Positions 46,048-47,020 of a stretch of DNA of 47,020 nucleotides are shown in pieces. Made by a program: the position numbers and the translations under genes. Origin of the DNA: Galactobacter sp. (lineage in GTDB: Bacteria > Actinomycetota > Actinomycetes > Actinomycetales > Micrococcaceae). The notes under the pieces were generated by a model. It was not told the origin of the DNA and did no database searches. It saw only the letters and a list, made by a program, of their open reading frames with translations. The DNA lies in NCBI RefSeq assembly GCF_022712295.1, contig NZ_JALAGT010000073.1:1-47020 (forward strand), written 5' to 3'. Position 1 is the first letter of the stretch, and each line of letters begins with the position of its first letter.

Positions 46048-47020
46048 TCATCTCCGGAGGTTGACCGCTCCGAGGATGCCGGCCCCTAGTCCGACCACGC
46101 CGAGGCACCCTGCCACGATGTAGCCGCTGCCGACCGCTGCCCCGAAGGACGGTGCAAGGAAGACCAGGACCACAGCTGCGACGATGAACACCAGACCGAC
46201 GATCATGAGGAGCATGGGCCACGTGCGTCGCCGTGCCTTCGCAGAGTCGTCCCCGGCGGCCGAGGCGGGCGTCCCGACGGCGGGCGTGGGTTCCGGCGTC
46301 GCGTCAGGATCGTAGGGCTCGGGCTCGCGGACCGGCTCCGGTGCCATATGCGCCGCCGGTTGCTGTTCCACGTCCGGTTGCTGTTCCACATCGGCAGCGG
46401 CTGCCGTCGGTTCCTTGGCCCTCAGCAGGTCGTCGAAGGCCGCGGCAGCCGGTCGGTGACCGTCGCGATGCAGGAGTGAGTCGAAGCCGCCTTCTGTCGG
46501 TTCGGCTGCTGCGGGAGCATGGACGTGTTCGGCTTCCGTGTCCGACGTGCTCGCGGCTGGCTTCGCTTCGGCCGTCGCCTCGTCGCCGGCCCCGTCGTCT
46601 TCGGCCGTTGCGTCGGCGTCATCGTCGGCGGCGGTTTCGTCTGTGGCAGTGCCGCCCGAGACTATCTCGGTGGCTTCACCGGTTGGTTCTTCGGCAGGGG
46701 CCGGCTCGACCTCATCGGACACCGGCTCGAGCTGGGGATCTGCCGGCTCCTCGACGTCGCTGCCCACGTGCGAAGCAGCGGACGGTGCGGGTGAGCCGAC
46801 CACGCTGACCGTGGTCCCGTTCGGAGCGTCTCCCCGGAGCAATCCGAGCACGGAAGGCTGCATCCCGAGCGCATCCAGGATCTCAGCCATGGCGTGATGC
46901 GGGGGAAGCTCAGGGTCCTTTTCCTCGACCTGGCCCGGCAACAACCCGTCCTGCTCCGCAGCGAGGACCCCGTCCTCAGGGTCGAACCCGCGGGTAGCGG
47001 CGTCATTGACGATGCGAGCG
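46048..47020 (-). CDS. Unknown protein with acidic disordered region and two C-terminal membrane helices, partial
   Basis: The frame is open to the window edge (first full codon at 47019), so this is the C-terminal 323 residues of a longer protein. The first 60 visible residues look folded (PPHHAMAEILDALGMQPSVLGLLRG). About 200 residues of Asp/Glu/Ala/Pro/Thr-rich, low-complexity sequence follow, including a duplicated DVEQQP. After a basic AKARRRTW come two hydrophobic segments (PMLLMIVGLVFIVAAVVLVFL and GSGYIVAGCLGVVGLGAGIL, quoted up to 20 residues for the second) and a short LRR tail. It is probably membrane-anchored with the acidic part in the cytoplasm. I do not recognise the family. 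Confidence 0.65.
   Translation of the reverse strand, partial: ARIVNDAATRGFDPEDGVLAAEQDGLLPGQVEEKDPELPPHHAMAEILDALGMQPSVLGLLRGDAPNGTTVSVVGSPAPSAASHVGSDVEEPADPQLEPVSDEVEPAPAEEPTGEATEIVSGGTATDETAADDDADATAEDDGAGDEATAEAKPAASTSDTEAEHVHAPAAAEPTEGGFDSLLHRDGHRPAAAAFDDLLRAKEPTAAAADVEQQPDVEQQPAAHMAPEPVREPEPYDPDATPEPTPAVGTPASAAGDDSAKARRRTWPMLLMIVGLVFIVAAVVLVFLAPSFGAAVGSGYIVAGCLGVVGLGAGILGAVNLRR

Noticed and set aside
46233..46808. Arg/Pro-rich plus-strand frame at the right end.
   Set aside because: Shadow of the acidic low-complexity region encoded on the minus strand.

Overview
The window is a high-GC actinobacterial chromosome segment. Gene content and order point to Micrococcales, most likely Micrococcaceae, but the genus cannot be named from sequence alone. 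Three blocks support this: an ahpE / DUF3052 / aceE / PucR-type regulator / fabD / acpP / fabF block matching the Rv2238c-Rv2245 order of Mycobacterium tuberculosis, actinobacteria-restricted families (DUF3052, DUF3145, DUF2469), and the rpsP-khpA-rimM-trmD-rplS-lepB-rnhB block. Coding is dense, GTG starts and 4-base ATGA overlaps are common, and there is no CRISPR array, rRNA, insertion sequence or prophage.

Layout. (1) 1-343: tail of a YaaA-family gene. (2) 330-17149: a Wzx/Wzy-type surface-glycan locus. A LuxR-type ATPase regulator (14597-17149) is followed by a tightly coupled minus-strand operon (14425 to 5966): lipid-linked sugar phosphotransferase, TagA/WecG glycosyltransferase, flippase, small secreted protein, 1080-residue secreted multidomain protein with a fibrinogen-like domain, and CDP-alcohol phosphotransferase. 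A plus-strand Wzz-like co-polymerase (4715-5947) lies divergent to a second minus-strand group (4697 to 330): polymerase, GT2, a GT2-acetyltransferase fusion and a TagD-like cytidylyltransferase. The nucleotidyl- and alcohol-phosphotransferases suggest a phosphate-containing, probably acetylated glycan. (3) 17317-21461: CT398-like coiled-coil protein, NIF3, msrA, cysK-cysE. (4) 21485-26649: an accessory-looking stretch with two secreted proteins flanking tRNA-Val(UAC), two acyltransferase-3 membrane proteins and a multi-zinc-ribbon protein. (5) 26612-36443: methyltransferase, AhpE, DUF3052, aceE, a MabR/FasR-like regulator, fabD-acpP-fabF without fabH, DUF3145. (6) 36610-42908: xerC, dprA, comM, yraN, DUF2469, rnhB, lepB. 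(7) 43155-47020: rplS, trmD, rimM, khpA, rpsP and the C-terminal part of an unknown membrane-anchored protein.

The most unusual material is the glycan locus. It encodes polymer synthesis, a predicted acetyltransferase fused to a glycosyltransferase, and, inside the same coupled operon, a secreted protein with a ficolin-like fibrinogen fold, 18-bp tandem repeats and no visible anchor. Wzz and Wzy appear to start from back-to-back, overlapping leaderless promoters. Elsewhere, a strong terminator-like hairpin sits between acpP and fabF, and mutually exclusive hairpins sit between rplS and lepB. All functions are read from motifs and context; no database search was possible.
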